64,000 nucleotides of DNA from Maratus speciosus (lineage: Eukaryota > Arthropoda > Arachnida > Araneae > Salticidae), in NCBI GenBank assembly GCA_963932465.1, contig OZ010788.1, positions 200,820,559-200,884,558 on the forward strand, read 5' to 3'. The translations under genes were made by a program, and so were the position numbers. Every line of letters begins with the position of its first letter. The stretch's first letter is position 1. This document shows positions 11,930-23,434 of this stretch, piece by piece. The notes beneath the pieces were generated by a model. It was not told where the DNA came from, did no database searches, and worked only from the letters and a program-made list of their open reading frames with translations.

Positions 11930-12420
11930 TAAAAACGCATGCCACAACTGAAAGCACACTTCCAGCCATTTTTGTTCGAAGGCTTCAATATTTGAATTAT
12001 TGTTCATTTCCTTCTGTAGCCAAATTCTTTTGTGTGCCCCTGTAAATGAATGTTAAATTCTACGCTCACCACTTTCCATAGTAAGAACCATGTAGTACAC
12101 TTCAGTGATATATATCAATTTCAATATGTTTAAAATAGTGTAACATCATTAAAATATACCGCAAACGATTTTTCCACCGTAGACCGTAATGTAATGGAAT
12201 ACTTTTGAATGTCCCTTTAAATGCTACACACTTAATTTTCAATACTGAACATGCCATAGTAAACCCCAATAACATACATCAATTTCATGGCAATCGGACT
12301 ATATTTACGAGAGTTAGAGCGCGGACGGACAGGCAAAGCGTTAAAAAACACTATTCACGGACGCATGGGTATAATATTGTTATAGTAAAAATTCAAATTT
12401 TTGAAGCAAACTGAAAACAT
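11930..12420 (+). repeat. Dispersed repeat family B, copy 1
   Basis: The landmarks are AACATCATTAAAATATACCG, CCGTAATGTAATGGAA, TTTGAATGTCCCT, ACTGAACATGCCATAGTAA, CATACATCAATTTCATGGCA and a terminal GGACGGACAGGC. The same succession recurs at 42830-43210 and 50850-51080. The terminal GACAGACAGAC-type tract is a recurrent tail. No reverse transcriptase is visible. It could be the 3' end of an old non-LTR element, which is inference. Confidence 0.6.
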
Positions 12421-13430
12421 AAACTGAAGAAAATTCTTGAAATTTTAAAACTCGGATATGTTAAAAAACGGAAGAAATAGAACGGATTAAACGTACAACA
12501 TACAGTAAGCATGAAAAGATGAAATTTAGGGGAAAAACAAACAACATAACAACTCTATGAGATTTTTGAATTACACAACAGTTTTTTAAATAAAACGTAA
12601 CAAAACCAATAAATGCTTATGTCTCCAGAGTGCTGCAACAATTTATTGTAGTAAAGTGAAGGGATTTAAGGCTAAACTGTTCTGAGGTACAAGGTTATAG
12701 AATGCTATAAAATACAGTGTTATTCTCATCGGTAAGAAAATTGTTAAAGGATATGAGAAAAGAGCGCAGAATTTCGAAATTCTGATCAAAACTTGATACT
12801 CTGTATGATTTAGATTATAAATTTTGAAGACGTGCACATTTTGCAATTGTGCTCTATTCCTTTTGATGCAAAAGTAATTTGTATTCCTTGATATAAAGGT
12901 AATTCTGCTTGTTTTTTAAATTTATACCTAGCTACAAAGGTAAAAAATTATTTCTGAAAGCCAAATAGTAAGTCCGGTAGGATGATCATGGATCCAGGAT
13001 CTGACTAATGCATTTAGGGCATGCTGCTGTTATTTAGGGCAGCTTCCAGGGATCCCTACTGGATTTTCGTTAAAAGGATGCCAAATAGTTAAAATTGTCG
13101 AGGTAGAAAAATGATCTTGGAAAGAGAAATAAATTTTTCACGTATTTTTTGGCAACCTGTTCGCTGTTTTATACAGACAAGCATTTTTTTTTTCAATATT
13201 TGTACAAGTTATTTAACATACAGAAGACATTTATGTATTATTATATATAAACAGAATTAATTTATCTAATTCTAGTTATCAGAAGCAATTTTTTAATGCA
13301 AACATAAACAAGCGTAATATTTCATCAGTTTTGTTTTCATAAATATTTATATCATTTGACAACAAATCTCATTTTTTGTTGCCCCAAGGCAACAGCTAAA
13401 TGCCCCTTTTTATAAATAATGTTTTAATTA
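12421..13430. other. Unrecognised AT-rich sequence
   Basis: No gene, RNA or element end identified. The last base, A at 13430, is the host base at the 5' end of the next Helitron. Confidence 0.45.
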
Positions 13431-13855
13431 TCTCTCTATTCTAAAAAAAAAGTAACTACCGCTGTCACCGCCTCCGCCGGTTTTGAATTTTTTGTGACCG
13501 GGGGTCTTTCTTCGTTAATATTAAAAAAACTGATGCATACAAAAATATGAAAATCGGTAGTATTATAGAAAAATGTTTGATAAACACGCTGATATAGACA
13601 GTTTTCAAATCGAAGAATAATTTTAAGAGATATTTAATGCCAAAGTTGGACAAAATCGTTCCATTAAAAAAGTTTTATAGGAACAAAAACTGTACATAGG
13701 AATTTAATCATTTTTAGATCATTTTATGCGTCAGAATTTCCCGGTGTGCAGATTGCAGCTAGTTTTTTAATTTTAATAATTTTTCGAGGTTCTATTTCTA
13801 TTTTAAATTCAAATTTTCAGCATTTCGAGAGATATTTTTTACAAATTTTAGAAAA

Positions 13856-15307
13856 CTAGGGGGCTCGGCCCCCTACGAGCTACGCTCACCAACCCCCGTC
13901 CAGACACCGTAGACTCTAAATGCACACTAATTTGATCGACTTTAAAAAGATTTCGAAAGATTGAATTATGATTTAAAAAACAGTGGCGATCTCTCTATAA
14001 ACAGATTTCTATTCATTTCTCTTTGATTGGGCAATTTTAACGCCAAATCCGTTGCGGTACTACTTGATTATCCCGTCGACCAATTTCGCCAAATTATATA
14101 AATCGCCAAATTGTACAAATTGACATAATTTTTATTTTAAATAACGAAAAAACAAATAAATTAGAACAACATTAATAAAAATACAAATAAAACATCGAAA
14201 TAAAAATAACTTGATGACGTAGACACGTGTAACAACATTTCAAAATAAGCTAATATAAAAGGAATTAAGTAAACAGAGTCTTTGTCTCCTGGTATTTTTT
14301 AACAAAGTGAAAAGAAAGTTCTTTTAAATGGGACATTTTAAATTAATCGTTTTTAATCTGACGTAATTTTGACCAAACTTTTCTTTCTCTTTTTAATATT
14401 CACGTGAAAATACTTGTGTTAGAAATTAAATATTATTTGCGCTTTCCTAACAAAAATAGTTGAAAAGTATCCTCTTAAAATATCAAATAAATGTCTAGCG
14501 CAATTTCTAAATTTAAACCGTTTTGCAATATTATTTTGTGTTCATTTTATGTAATAACTGTAATGTGACGTAAATATGACGTAATTTCTCCTATTTAAGA
14601 CTTCTAACGCATGTTAATAAATTTATTGCTTTACAAACTCCTTTCTCTCTTAAAATTCACGTGTAATTATAGTTTTTATGACGTAATTTTTAATAAGTTC
14701 CCGCTTTTTGTACATAATTATTTAATTCTAATTCCAAATGTTTTTTTCTGTTTATAATAGTCACGTTTAAATAATTTTTTAATTTATTTACACGTATAAA
14801 TATATATATATATATTTTTTTTTTAAGCAAACATTATTGTTTCCGCTGTTTATACAGTTGGCAATAGCTTAAATTAATACCACTTTCTAAAATCTGTTAA
14901 AAATATCTCTAGAAATGCTGAAAATCTGAATTTAAAATAGAAATAAAACCTCAAAAAATGAGTCAAAATAAAAAAATTAATGCAATCTGCACTCCGGTAA
15001 ATTCTAACGCATAAAATGATCTAAAAATGATTAAATTCCTATGAACAGTTTTTGCTCCTATAAAACTTTTTTAGTGGAACGATTTTGTCCAACTTTAGCA
15101 TTAAATATCTCTTTAAATAATTCTTCGATCTGAAAACTGTCTGCATCAGCGTTGTTATCAAACATTTCTGTATAATACTTTCGATTTTCATATTTTTGTA
15201 TGCATTATTTTTCTTAATATTAACGAAGAAAGACCCCCGGTCACAAAAAATTCAAAACCGGCGGAGGCGGTGACAGCGGTAGTTACTTTTTTTTTAGAAT
15301 AGAGAGA
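13856..15307 (-). mobile_element. Nested Helitron family A, long variant, reverse orientation
   Basis: It starts on the plus strand with CTAGGGGGCTCGGCCCCC (the 3' end) and finishes with GAATAGAGAGA, the complement of the 5' end. The host copy supplies A at 13855 and T at 15308, which is the canonical AT target of Helitrons. At 1452 bp it is about 470 bp longer than the other complete copies. The extra sequence includes an AT-rich part with TTCGCCAAATTATATAAATCG near 14086. The TGACGTAA motif recurs at about 14358, 14564, 14577 and 14677. No coding sequence is present. Confidence 0.95.
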
Positions 15308-15556
15308 TTGTATTAATTTAAACTGTTGCCAACTGTATTAACAGCGCAAACAGTAATGTTTGCTTCAAATTAAAAATTTATTTTAGACGTGACTATTATA
15401 AACAAAAAATATAAAAAGCAGGAACTCATTGAAAATTACGTCATAAAAACTGTAGTTACACGTGAATTTTAAATGAGAAAGAATATTGTAAAATAATAAA
15501 TTCAATAACAAGTGTTAGAAGTCCTAAATAGGAGAATTTACTTCATATTACACTTA

Positions 15557-16536
15557 TCTCTCTATTCTAAAAAAAAGTAACTACCGCTGTCACCGCCGCC
15601 GCCGCCGGTTTTGAATTTTTTGTGACCGGAGGTCTTTCTTCGATAATATTAAAAAAAAACTGTTGCATACAAAAATATGAAAATCGGTAGTATTATAGAA
15701 AAATGTTTGATAAACACGCTGATGCAGACAGTTTTCAAATCGAGGAATTATTTTAAGAGATACTTAATGCCAAAGTTGGACAAAATCGTTCCATTAAAAA
15801 AGTTTTATAGGAGCAAAAACTGTACATAGGAATTTAATCATTTTTAGATCATTTTATGCGTCAGAATTTCTCGGTGTGCAGATTGCAGTTAGTTTTTTAA
15901 TTTGAATAATTTTTCGAGGTTTTATTTCTATTTTAAATTCAAATTTTCAGCATTTCGAGAGATATTTTTTACAAATTTTAGAAAATTGTATTAATTTAAA
16001 CTGTTGCCAACTGTATAAACAGCGGAAACAGTAATGTTTGCTTCAAATTAAAAAATTATTTTACACGTGACTATTATAAACAAAAAATATAAAAAGCAGG
16101 AACTCATTGAAAATTACGTCATAAAAACTATAGTTACACGTGAATTTTAAATGAGAAAGAATATTGTAAAATAATAAATTAAGTAACATGCGTTAGAAGT
16201 CCTAAATAGGAGAATTTACGTCATATTACACTTATTACGTAAAATGAACAAAAAATAATATTGCAAAACAGTTTTAATTTAAAAATTGCGCGAGACATTT
16301 ACTTGACATTTTAAGATGATCATAATATTTCATTTCTAACAAAAGTATTTTGACGTGAATATTAAAAAGAGGTAGAAAAGTTTGGTGAAAATTACGTCAG
16401 ATTATAATTGTCAGATTCAAATTATAATACAATCTTCCGAAATCTTTTTAAAGGCGATCAAATTAGCGTGCTGTTAGAGTCTGCGGTGTTTGAACGAGGG
16501 TTGACGAGCGTAGCTCGTAGGGGCAGAGCCCCCTAG
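15557..16536 (+). mobile_element. Nested Helitron family A, complete 980-bp copy
   Basis: TCTCTCTATTC starts at 15557 after host A (15556). The copy ends with the hairpin GGGGC-AGA-GCCCC and CTAG at 16536, before host T. The 5' segment has a GC-rich stretch (ACCGCTGTCACCGCC...), the body is AT-rich, and CGAGCGTAGCTCG precedes the end. It is uninterrupted and serves as the reference for the family in this window. Confidence 0.95.
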
Positions 16537-16839
16537 TTACGTAAAATGAACAAAAAGTAATATTGCAAAACAGTTTTAATTTAAAAATTGCGCGAAACAT
16601 TTACTTGACATTTTAAGATGATCATAATATTTCATTTCTAACAAAAGTATTTTGACGTGAATATTAAAAAGAGAAAGAAAAGTTTGGGGAAAATTACGTC
16701 AGATTATAATTGTCAGATTCAAATTATAATTCCATCTTCCGAAATCTTTTTAAAGGCGATCAAATTAGCGTGTTGTTAGAGTCTGCGGTGTCTGAACGGG
16801 GGTTGACGAGCGTAGCTCGTAGGGGGCAGAGCCCCCTAG

Positions 16840-17959
16840 TATTCCCTACTATCATAGTCTGTGGCTTCAGAAAAATAACCAATCTTTCATAATAGGAGTA
16901 TGACTATACCAAAATAGATATTGTTGGCAGCAGAAATTTGAAATGAAGTGAATTAAGTATACCAAGAATGAAACTAAAAAGAATATTGCGCATTCGAATT
17001 TAACCACACGAAAACAAAATCGCTTTAAGTTACTGGACTGCAATGAATATTTGCATCAAAGCATGCAATAACGATAACCAACCAGGTTGCAGGAAATTCT
17101 CCGTTGAAATTTTGTGTCTCAGTATATATTTTATTCAAAACATAATAAGGATATATTTAAAATTAATCCAAAAGTGCTTCTAGATTATTCAAGTCGCAAC
17201 TAAGCTATAACTATTAAATATTTTTGTTTCCTTCTGTATTGTTAACATTCTTTTAAATTGTCCAACTAGACTTTCATATCTTAAAGAGTAAAGAAAAGTT
17301 TCGACAAATGACCCACTATTTAAAGTTCATTATTCCAATCCATTAACCGGAAAACTGAATAAAATTTCCCAACTTATACATTATCTTTAATTGAAGTTTA
17401 TGAAAATGCAATTCTAGCAAACGGTTTATTGTACAAATTCCTTATGCAAATAATCTCCTCAATACTTACTAAGTACTAATTAAATGAACGAATAATGAAA
17501 CACTTGTACGCTAGTCGTTCAGAACCACACCCTGATTCACAAAAGAAGGGGGGGTCCCCTCTTTCGCCTGAGGTTCCTGTACAAAGCCAGGAAAACTCAA
17601 ACCCCGAAGGCTCAGGGAGTTACATTTATTCAAATTGCATTATTTTCTAATTAGGAACCCATAAAGACTCAGAAGTCTTAAGTGGTAAGGAAACTTATGC
17701 TCAACAAGAAATGTGCATCGCAAAGAATGCACAATTATAGAGTTCAGAAGTGTTTTTAAACATGCTGTAAACGCTCGTGAATCGTCCTCAAAATGTTTAA
17801 AGGCTGGTCACTTAATCCTTAGCAGTTTAATAAATTCAATAAAAAATCAAGTATTTGGCGCACGTGAGTGCGGTTTGAACGAAAATTAATCACGATCGAA
17901 AGATTTTTTTAAACCAAATTTAAAAAAGAAAAATCAAAATTTAATCATATGACATTTTA
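16840..17959. other. Unrecognised AT-rich sequence
   Basis: No supportable gene or element. A G-rich run sits at about 17549-17556. Confidence 0.45.
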
Positions 17960-17967
17960 CCACATAA

Positions 17968-18585
17968 CAGGGCCGAAACTAAGGGAGGGGGCAGAGGGGG
18001 CATGTGCCCCGGGTGCCAAATGAAGGATTATACCTTTGGTATGGATAATTTTCTTCTGATGGACTGATGGCTTCTATTATTATGAAACAGCCATTATAAA
18101 TGTAGTGTTAGATGAAGATGAAAGCCCATTGAAAAGAAAATCAGAGTGCTAACTTTTTATGGCTGCTCTTTCATCTTCACCTAACACTACATTTATAATG
18201 GCTGTTTCATAATAATAGAAACCACCAGTCCATCAGAAGAAAATAACTCGGTGAAAGTGGAACTCGGTTAAGCAGGGCTCGGGTAATCGGGACTCTAACC
18301 GTATATTTCATTTTAAAAATGATCTTTAGAATATTTTTGTTGGTGTGCAGAGGGGACTCATGACCCTCGTGACCTCCTCCTTGGATCGCCATTGTAGATT
18401 ACGTAGTTCAGCATTACATATTTCATTATTACATATTTTAAATTTTAAAATAAGTCGGCTATTAGAAAATTAGTAAAATTTTCTTTGTAAATATACTTTA
18501 CTGAAGAGGTTGGGGGGGGGGGGGGGGGCGGGGGCGCTAAAATCCATGCTTGCCCTGGGTGTAAAAAAGGCTAGTTTCGGACCTG
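17968..18585. mobile_element. hAT-type MITE with perfect 8-bp TSD
   Basis: The termini are CAGGGCCGAAACTA on the left and TAGTTTCGGACCTG on the right, an inverted pair with one mismatch. Both are flanked by CCACATAA (17960-17967 and 18586-18593), a perfect 8-bp TSD characteristic of hAT. Just inside the ends lie a G-rich GGGAGGGGGCAGAGGGGGCA segment and a run of about 17 G (18512-18528). A 77-bp inverted repeat occupies 18049-18244. There is no coding sequence. Confidence 0.95.
18049..18244. repeat. Inverted repeat (arms about 77 bp) inside the hAT MITE
   Basis: The left arm begins TTTTCTTCTGATGGACTG at 18049. The right arm ends CAGTCCATCAGAAGAAAAT at about 18244. The arms are near-perfect complements around a spacer of about 40 bp, and the transcript would fold into a long hairpin. 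Confidence 0.9.
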
Positions 18586-18602
18586 CCACATAAGATGTTA
18601 AA

Positions 18603-18660
18603 AAAAGCATCAAAGACTCAAGATAAGCAGCTGTAGATAATTTATTTTGTGCAATCTATG
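18603..18660 (+). repeat. Short dispersed repeat, also at 20529-20585
   Basis: AGCATCAAAGACTCAAGATA followed by AGCAGCTGTAGATAATTTAT resembles AGCATCAAAAACTCGAGATA plus AGCAGTTACAGGCCATTAAT at 20529. The hAT MITE at 17968 was inserted next to this copy. Confidence 0.6.
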
Positions 18661-18870
18661 AGTACAATTATACTTCAAGTTCGTCTTTAGTAAATCCAAC
18701 AAAAAGCAAACAATAATTGAATACCATTTGGATGTGTTTCGAGCTACAAAAGAGTGCACACGCTGAAATAATGGTAGTAGTTGTATATACACAATATAAC
18801 TGTAAACTAAATGTTAGCTTTTGGATTATTTCTAGTAATTGGCATTTGTGAATGAACTACACAAGCTTGC

Positions 18871-19431
18871 GATGGTTGTGTTTTTTAACTTTTAATAATT
18901 GATTTTTATGTATTTTTTAGCGCTGAATCCGAAAATGTCCTTTATTTTTAACCATCAAGTCAGAATTTTTTGCAAATCGTAAATTTCGAAGGTAAAAAGT
19001 TAAAAAAAATAAAAAATAAAAAAAATAAAAAAAATAAAAAAAATAGCGAGAATCTGATACTAAAAAATGAAGGTCATGGTTATGTTTTTAAACTTTTGAT
19101 TTTTAATTGATTTTCGCAAATCGTAAATTTCAAAGTAACAAAAGAACGAAAATCTGATACCATAAAATAGATGTAAAACTTTTTATTCAATTTTATTTTA
19201 TTTACTTCAATAATTTATTTAATTTTTTGGCTTATACTAGGGATTCTTGCAGCTAAACAGTTCAGGGGTCCATTGATGTGAGGGAAGGGGTTCAATTTCA
19301 GCTTTGAACTGTGAAATTTCCGATTTGCTAAAATTCCGGAAGTGGTGGTGAAAAATGAATGTTATTTTCGGATTTAGCGCTACAAAATACATAAGAATCA
19401 ATTATCAAAAGCTAAAAAACGTGACTCAACC
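18871..19431. repeat. Foldback repeat, arms about 90 bp
   Basis: The left arm (18871-18960) has TTTTTTAACTTTTAATAATT, then ATGTATTTTTTAGCGCTGAA and TCCGAAAATG. The right arm (19343-19431) carries the same blocks inverted. Between them lie an (AAAAAAAT)n stretch (19003-19044) and two direct copies of GCAAATCGTAAATTTC. No TSD was identified. Confidence 0.75.
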
Positions 19432-19718
19432 CAATTTTTGCAGGCTAGTGTAATTCAATTTGTACTCAGCGAACGCTTATCGATGTACTGTCCATACTGC
19501 GCATTAAACATATAAGTTCATCTAAAATTATTAGTAAAACAAGTAATATAAAATTTTGCTTTAAAAGTCAATTCCTACTTAGGTCATCAAAGAAAAACTT
19601 AATATAATCCCTTAAGCTAATAGTAGTTTTTGTTGCATTAAAATATCTCAATTTGTTGATTTTCTATAAACAAGTAGGTTTACAATGGAAGTCTATGGGA
19701 ATTTGGCGAAATGTTAGA

Positions 19719-20028
19719 GATATCGCCAAGTTAGCGTCACTTTCCGCGAATCATTTTGGTCGCCAAATTTGGCGATATATCGCCAAGTTGGCGACAAACT
19801 AGGGTGTATTTGGCGACAGAATAGGATCCCCTATGGTAACCAAGTTGATGGTAACTATGATATCGCCATGGTAACTATGATATGGTATCGCTATGGTAAC
19901 TATGATATCGCCAAGTTAGCGTCACTTTCGGCGAATCATTTTGGTCGCCAAATTTCGCGATATATCGCCAAGTTGGCGACAAACTAGGGTGTATTTGGCG
20001 ACAGAATAGGATCCCCCTATGGTAACCC
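19719..20028 (+). repeat. Two-unit tandem repeat, period about 185 bp
   Basis: GATATCGCCAAGTTAGCGTC begins at 19719 and again at 19904. Both units continue through TCATTTTGGTCGCCAAATTT, CGATATATCGCCAAGTTGG, ACAAACTAGGGTGTATTTGG and ATAGGATCCCC. A short GGTAACTATGATATCG unit is reiterated between them. Confidence 0.9.
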
Positions 20029-20099
20029 CCCTTGTAGATATGAAGATGCATTAAATGTTGTTCAATAACCAATGGCCGCCATTTTGTCTCCCATATAAA

Positions 20100-20330
20100 A
20101 CTAAAATTAATTAATTAAAATTTAATTAATGAATTAATATTTGAAAAATCTGTGTATTAACATCCATTGTCATCCAGTACAAGTTTAAAAAAATTTATTT
20201 CAACTGGATAGGATAAATAATAAGTATTTTATTAACGATTGAAAATTTGAACAAGATATATAAATAAATAAATAAATATAGGGAGAGTGTGAACTAATAG
20301 TAGGAATTAATAAATACGAGCAACATAATA
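20100..20330 (+). repeat. Dispersed repeat family C, copy 1
   Basis: Segments such as TATTTTATTAACGATTGAAA, ATTTGAACAAGATATATA and GAGTGTGAACTAATAGTAGG are shared in order with 40370-40560. A short TCAATTCCTACTTAGGTCA block also occurs upstream of both copies (19568 and 40218). No function seen. Confidence 0.75.
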
Positions 20331-20998
20331 TAGTTCATGCAGTAAAATATAATTTGATCAACTTTCAATTTATTATATGTACAGGGTGATACCTCGAAAT
20401 CCGATAAAATGTCAAATGTGGTTTAGTTGGAAAAGATTCTGAGGATCGATAGTTTTGCTTGAGAAAATAATAAAAAAAAGAGTAATTCAAAAATATTGTA
20501 CATAGATGACGCCGTCTTTAAAGCTGCAAACAGCATCAAAAACTCGAGATAAGCAGTTACAGGCCATTAATTTTGTGTAGAGTGATTTTTTAATTTTTGC
20601 TTGGATGCCTTGCATATTTAAACTAAAATTGCTTCTAAAGTCAAACATTTTCTTCTCAGAAACACGTCGAAAATAAGGATCATATGTTAGTTGATATGAA
20701 AAAGTTCACAATTTTCACAATTTTATTATTTATTAAGTAATAATTAAATCTGAATTTAGTATATCTCTATTATTAATAATATTATTATTTTGGACATGAA
20801 ACACGCTAACATAAATAAATTTCTAGATGTTTCAAAATGAAGGTTTTTTATCAATAATACTAGGAACTTTTCCCTTAAAAATTTCTGAGCTTTCTTACAC
20901 TGCATTATAATTTCATGAAATTTTAATAGAACGATAATTGTATGAGTGTTTGAATGACAATAAGTATTAAAAAAAGGGGGGGGGAGGGAAAGAAAAAG

Positions 20999-21200
20999 GA
21001 AAAACTAGAAAACAGGAATTCTGCTTTTTCAGAATTTAGTGCTACCCCGATGAAAAAAAAAAATATGTATATAAGTATAGATAGTACAAAAGATATTTCA
21101 GTTTTAAGACTTAAAACACACGCTTTTATTTTATATAAATGACGTCATTCACATCCGCTGAAGAATTCCACATTTACGATCCAGTCTTAAACAACATCTA
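20999..21200 (+). repeat. Dispersed repeat family D, copy 1
   Basis: AACTAGAAAACAGGAATTCT, GCTTTTTCAGAATTTAGT, GACTTAAAACACACGCTTTT and GAAGAATTCC occur in the same order at 56802-56985. Confidence 0.75.
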
Positions 21201-21529
21201 CAATTCAACAGTAAAGTATGCATATGACGTCACAATTGTCGAATAAAACACACACACACACACAAAAAAAAGATGCCGTCATTCAAGAAACTCGACAAAA
21301 AAAATCGACTATCTAATGATTCATATGCCTTCATTTGTTTGTAATATTAATATAGATATTTAAAATTAAATATAGTTTATAATAGCTCCATGTTTTAGCA
21401 GAAATCATTCATCTGATATTTTTTCAAAATAGCACGCATTTTTTTTTCAGTTGTTATGGGAAAAAGGCAACCAAAAGATATAATTACTATTTTCCAACTA
21501 TTTTTCCTTTACTTTTTACAGAAATGGAG

Positions 21530-21665
21530 CACTTGAGCTGCCAAAATTTTACAAATGGCGCAAAAAAATTAATATCCGAAAAAATAAATGGAGATGCAGT
21601 TTTCAAACAAATTGCATTTTAAAAGTACTTTTTTCCCCAATACGACGGTATAAAAATTGAAAATA
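21530..21665 (+). repeat. Dispersed repeat family E, copy 1
   Basis: CAAACAAATTGCATTTTAAA, GTACTTTTTTCC, ACGACGGTATAAAAA and GATGCTTAGAAGTT match the order of motifs at 28190-28295. Confidence 0.6.
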
Positions 21666-22112
21666 TGCGATGCTTAGAAGTTAAAAAAAATTAAAGTAGA
21701 TTATTTAACCATACAAGGATACATCTGCTTTGTTTTACGGCTGGCTTATACAACGGAACGTTATTTTTTACAGACGACATTTTAATTGTTAGCCGAAAGA
21801 AACAGCATATCGGGGGTTAAAAAAAGAAAGAAAAACGAACTCGAAACTGTATAATTAAAATCAAGTTAATGCAATAAAAAATTATTCCATAAAAAGCTTT
21901 AAAATCCTTTCAAACTCTATTAATAATGAACATTCTTTTCTTCTGTTACGTAGTTCGAGGAGATAAGAAGGAATGTCCCCTTTCATTGGGAAAATATTCC
22001 ATTCTCTCATTTTGGCACGCTGAAGCCTGGTGGGCCAAGTTCTCTAATGCCACACGTGGGGATGCGGTCGCGGTAGAATGTTGACATGCGAGTGGCGCTC
22101 CATATTATTATA

Positions 22113-23434
22113 CAGGGTGTCCCATCAAGACCACCCGAGCTCCGCATAATCGAGCTATTGCTGTTAGAAAAAAGGGTACAACAATAGACCTATTAAACAA
22201 TAAATCTCTAATACAGATAAATTTTAAAGAGATAGAGAAACCAGCAAATTATAACAATTTAAACTAAGCATTAACGCGTGAAGCGATTCAGATTAGTACA
22301 GAAAATTCAGAGATTTGCAATAACATAATTCATGCCCTAATCGACAACAGATGGCGCCACCTTTTTAATTTGAAAAGACCGGGAAACTAGAACCAAATCC
22401 AGAGGCGATTTAAAAAACTTCACTAGTAAACTGAAGATGCCCTAGGGTGAAAGGTGAAAATATTTTTTAACATATTCATGAATACATATGACTGTTTTTA
22501 AAGACTGACTTCTCCTGACCGGAAGAAAATTACGTACTTTTCTAAAAATGACATCTACATGATCTTTATGAGTGAAAAAAATCTTTTCTGTAAATAGGTA
22601 AATATAAAGCAAAACTTCTGCCAATTAATCATCCCAAATGCGCTGTGACAACAAAACTCAATTAAATGAGAAAAGAACCCAAATAGTGAACTCAAAATAC
22701 TTTAACGAACAGTTGTGAACTTTATGTTTCGTCCATGTTTTAATGAAGGACTATTGCACCACTCAGAAATAATTCCGAAACAGATGTATGCACTTGAACT
22801 TTAACAGATTTCTTTTTATATTTTTATTTCGTGGCAAATGTTTTTCGATCGCTTAGATGTTCGCTCAGTATCTAAGATGTATTTGCCTTAACAACAGGGA
22901 GATTTTTACCTGCTCGAAAATATATGCTTTTTTATCTCAAAGAAATTTAGTTCTTTACTTTGATCTTTATGAGTGAAGAAAAATGTTTTAATGTCTGTAA
23001 ATAAGTAAATATAAAGCCAAACTTCTTGAAATTAATCATCCCAGATGCGTTGCGGCAACAAAATCCAATTAAATGAGAAAAGAACCCAATCAGTGAACTC
23101 AAAACACCGCAAACACAGTTGTGAACTTTATGACTTTATGTTTCTTTCCATGTTTTAATGAAAGACCATTGCACCACTCAGAAGTAATTTCCGAAACAGA
23201 TGTATGTATTCGAACTTTAACAGACTTCTTTTTATATTTTTATATTTTTTATTTCGTGGCAAATGTTTTTCGCCCGCTTAGATGTTCGCTCAGTATCTAA
23301 AATGTAATTGCCTTAACAACAGGGAGCTTTTTACCTGCTCCAAAATATATGCTTTTTTATCTCAAAGAAATTGAGTTCTTTACTTCTCTAATACACAATT
23401 ATTAATAGAAATTTATTTCAGGATGGGACACCAT
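22113..23434. mobile_element. Possible TIR element enclosing a tandem duplication
   Basis: CAGGGTGTCCCATC at 22113 faces GATGGGACACCATGG at about 23422, giving an inverted match of only about 11 bp. TACAGGGTGTCCC is a common DNA-transposon end. No clear TSD or transposase is seen, so this is tentative. Confidence 0.3.
22561..23385 (+). repeat. Tandem duplication, two units of about 401-424 bp
   Basis: GATCTTTATGAGTGAA starts at 22561 and at 22962. Both units continue in parallel to TTTATCTCAAAGAAATT and AGTTCTTTACTT. The second unit has small insertions, including a doubled TTTTTATATTTTTATA. Divergence is moderate, so it is older than the 9.6-kb duplication. Confidence 0.9.

Larger units (their letters stand above)
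13431..16839 (+). mobile_element. Non-autonomous Helitron family A, host copy carrying two nested copies
   Basis: The 5' end is TCTCTCTATTC at 13431 after host A. The 3' end is GGGGGC-AGA-GCCCCC then CTAG ending at 16839, before host T. Two further family members interrupt it at 13856-15307 and 15557-16536. Removing them leaves about 977 bp, matching the 980-bp uninterrupted copy at 15557. The junctions are exact: AGAAAA|TTGTATT and CACTTA|TTACGT are contiguous in the inner copy. A second hairpin (ACGAGC/GCTCGT) lies just inside the end. There is no Rep/helicase coding sequence, so mobilisation would need an autonomous partner. Confidence 0.95.
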
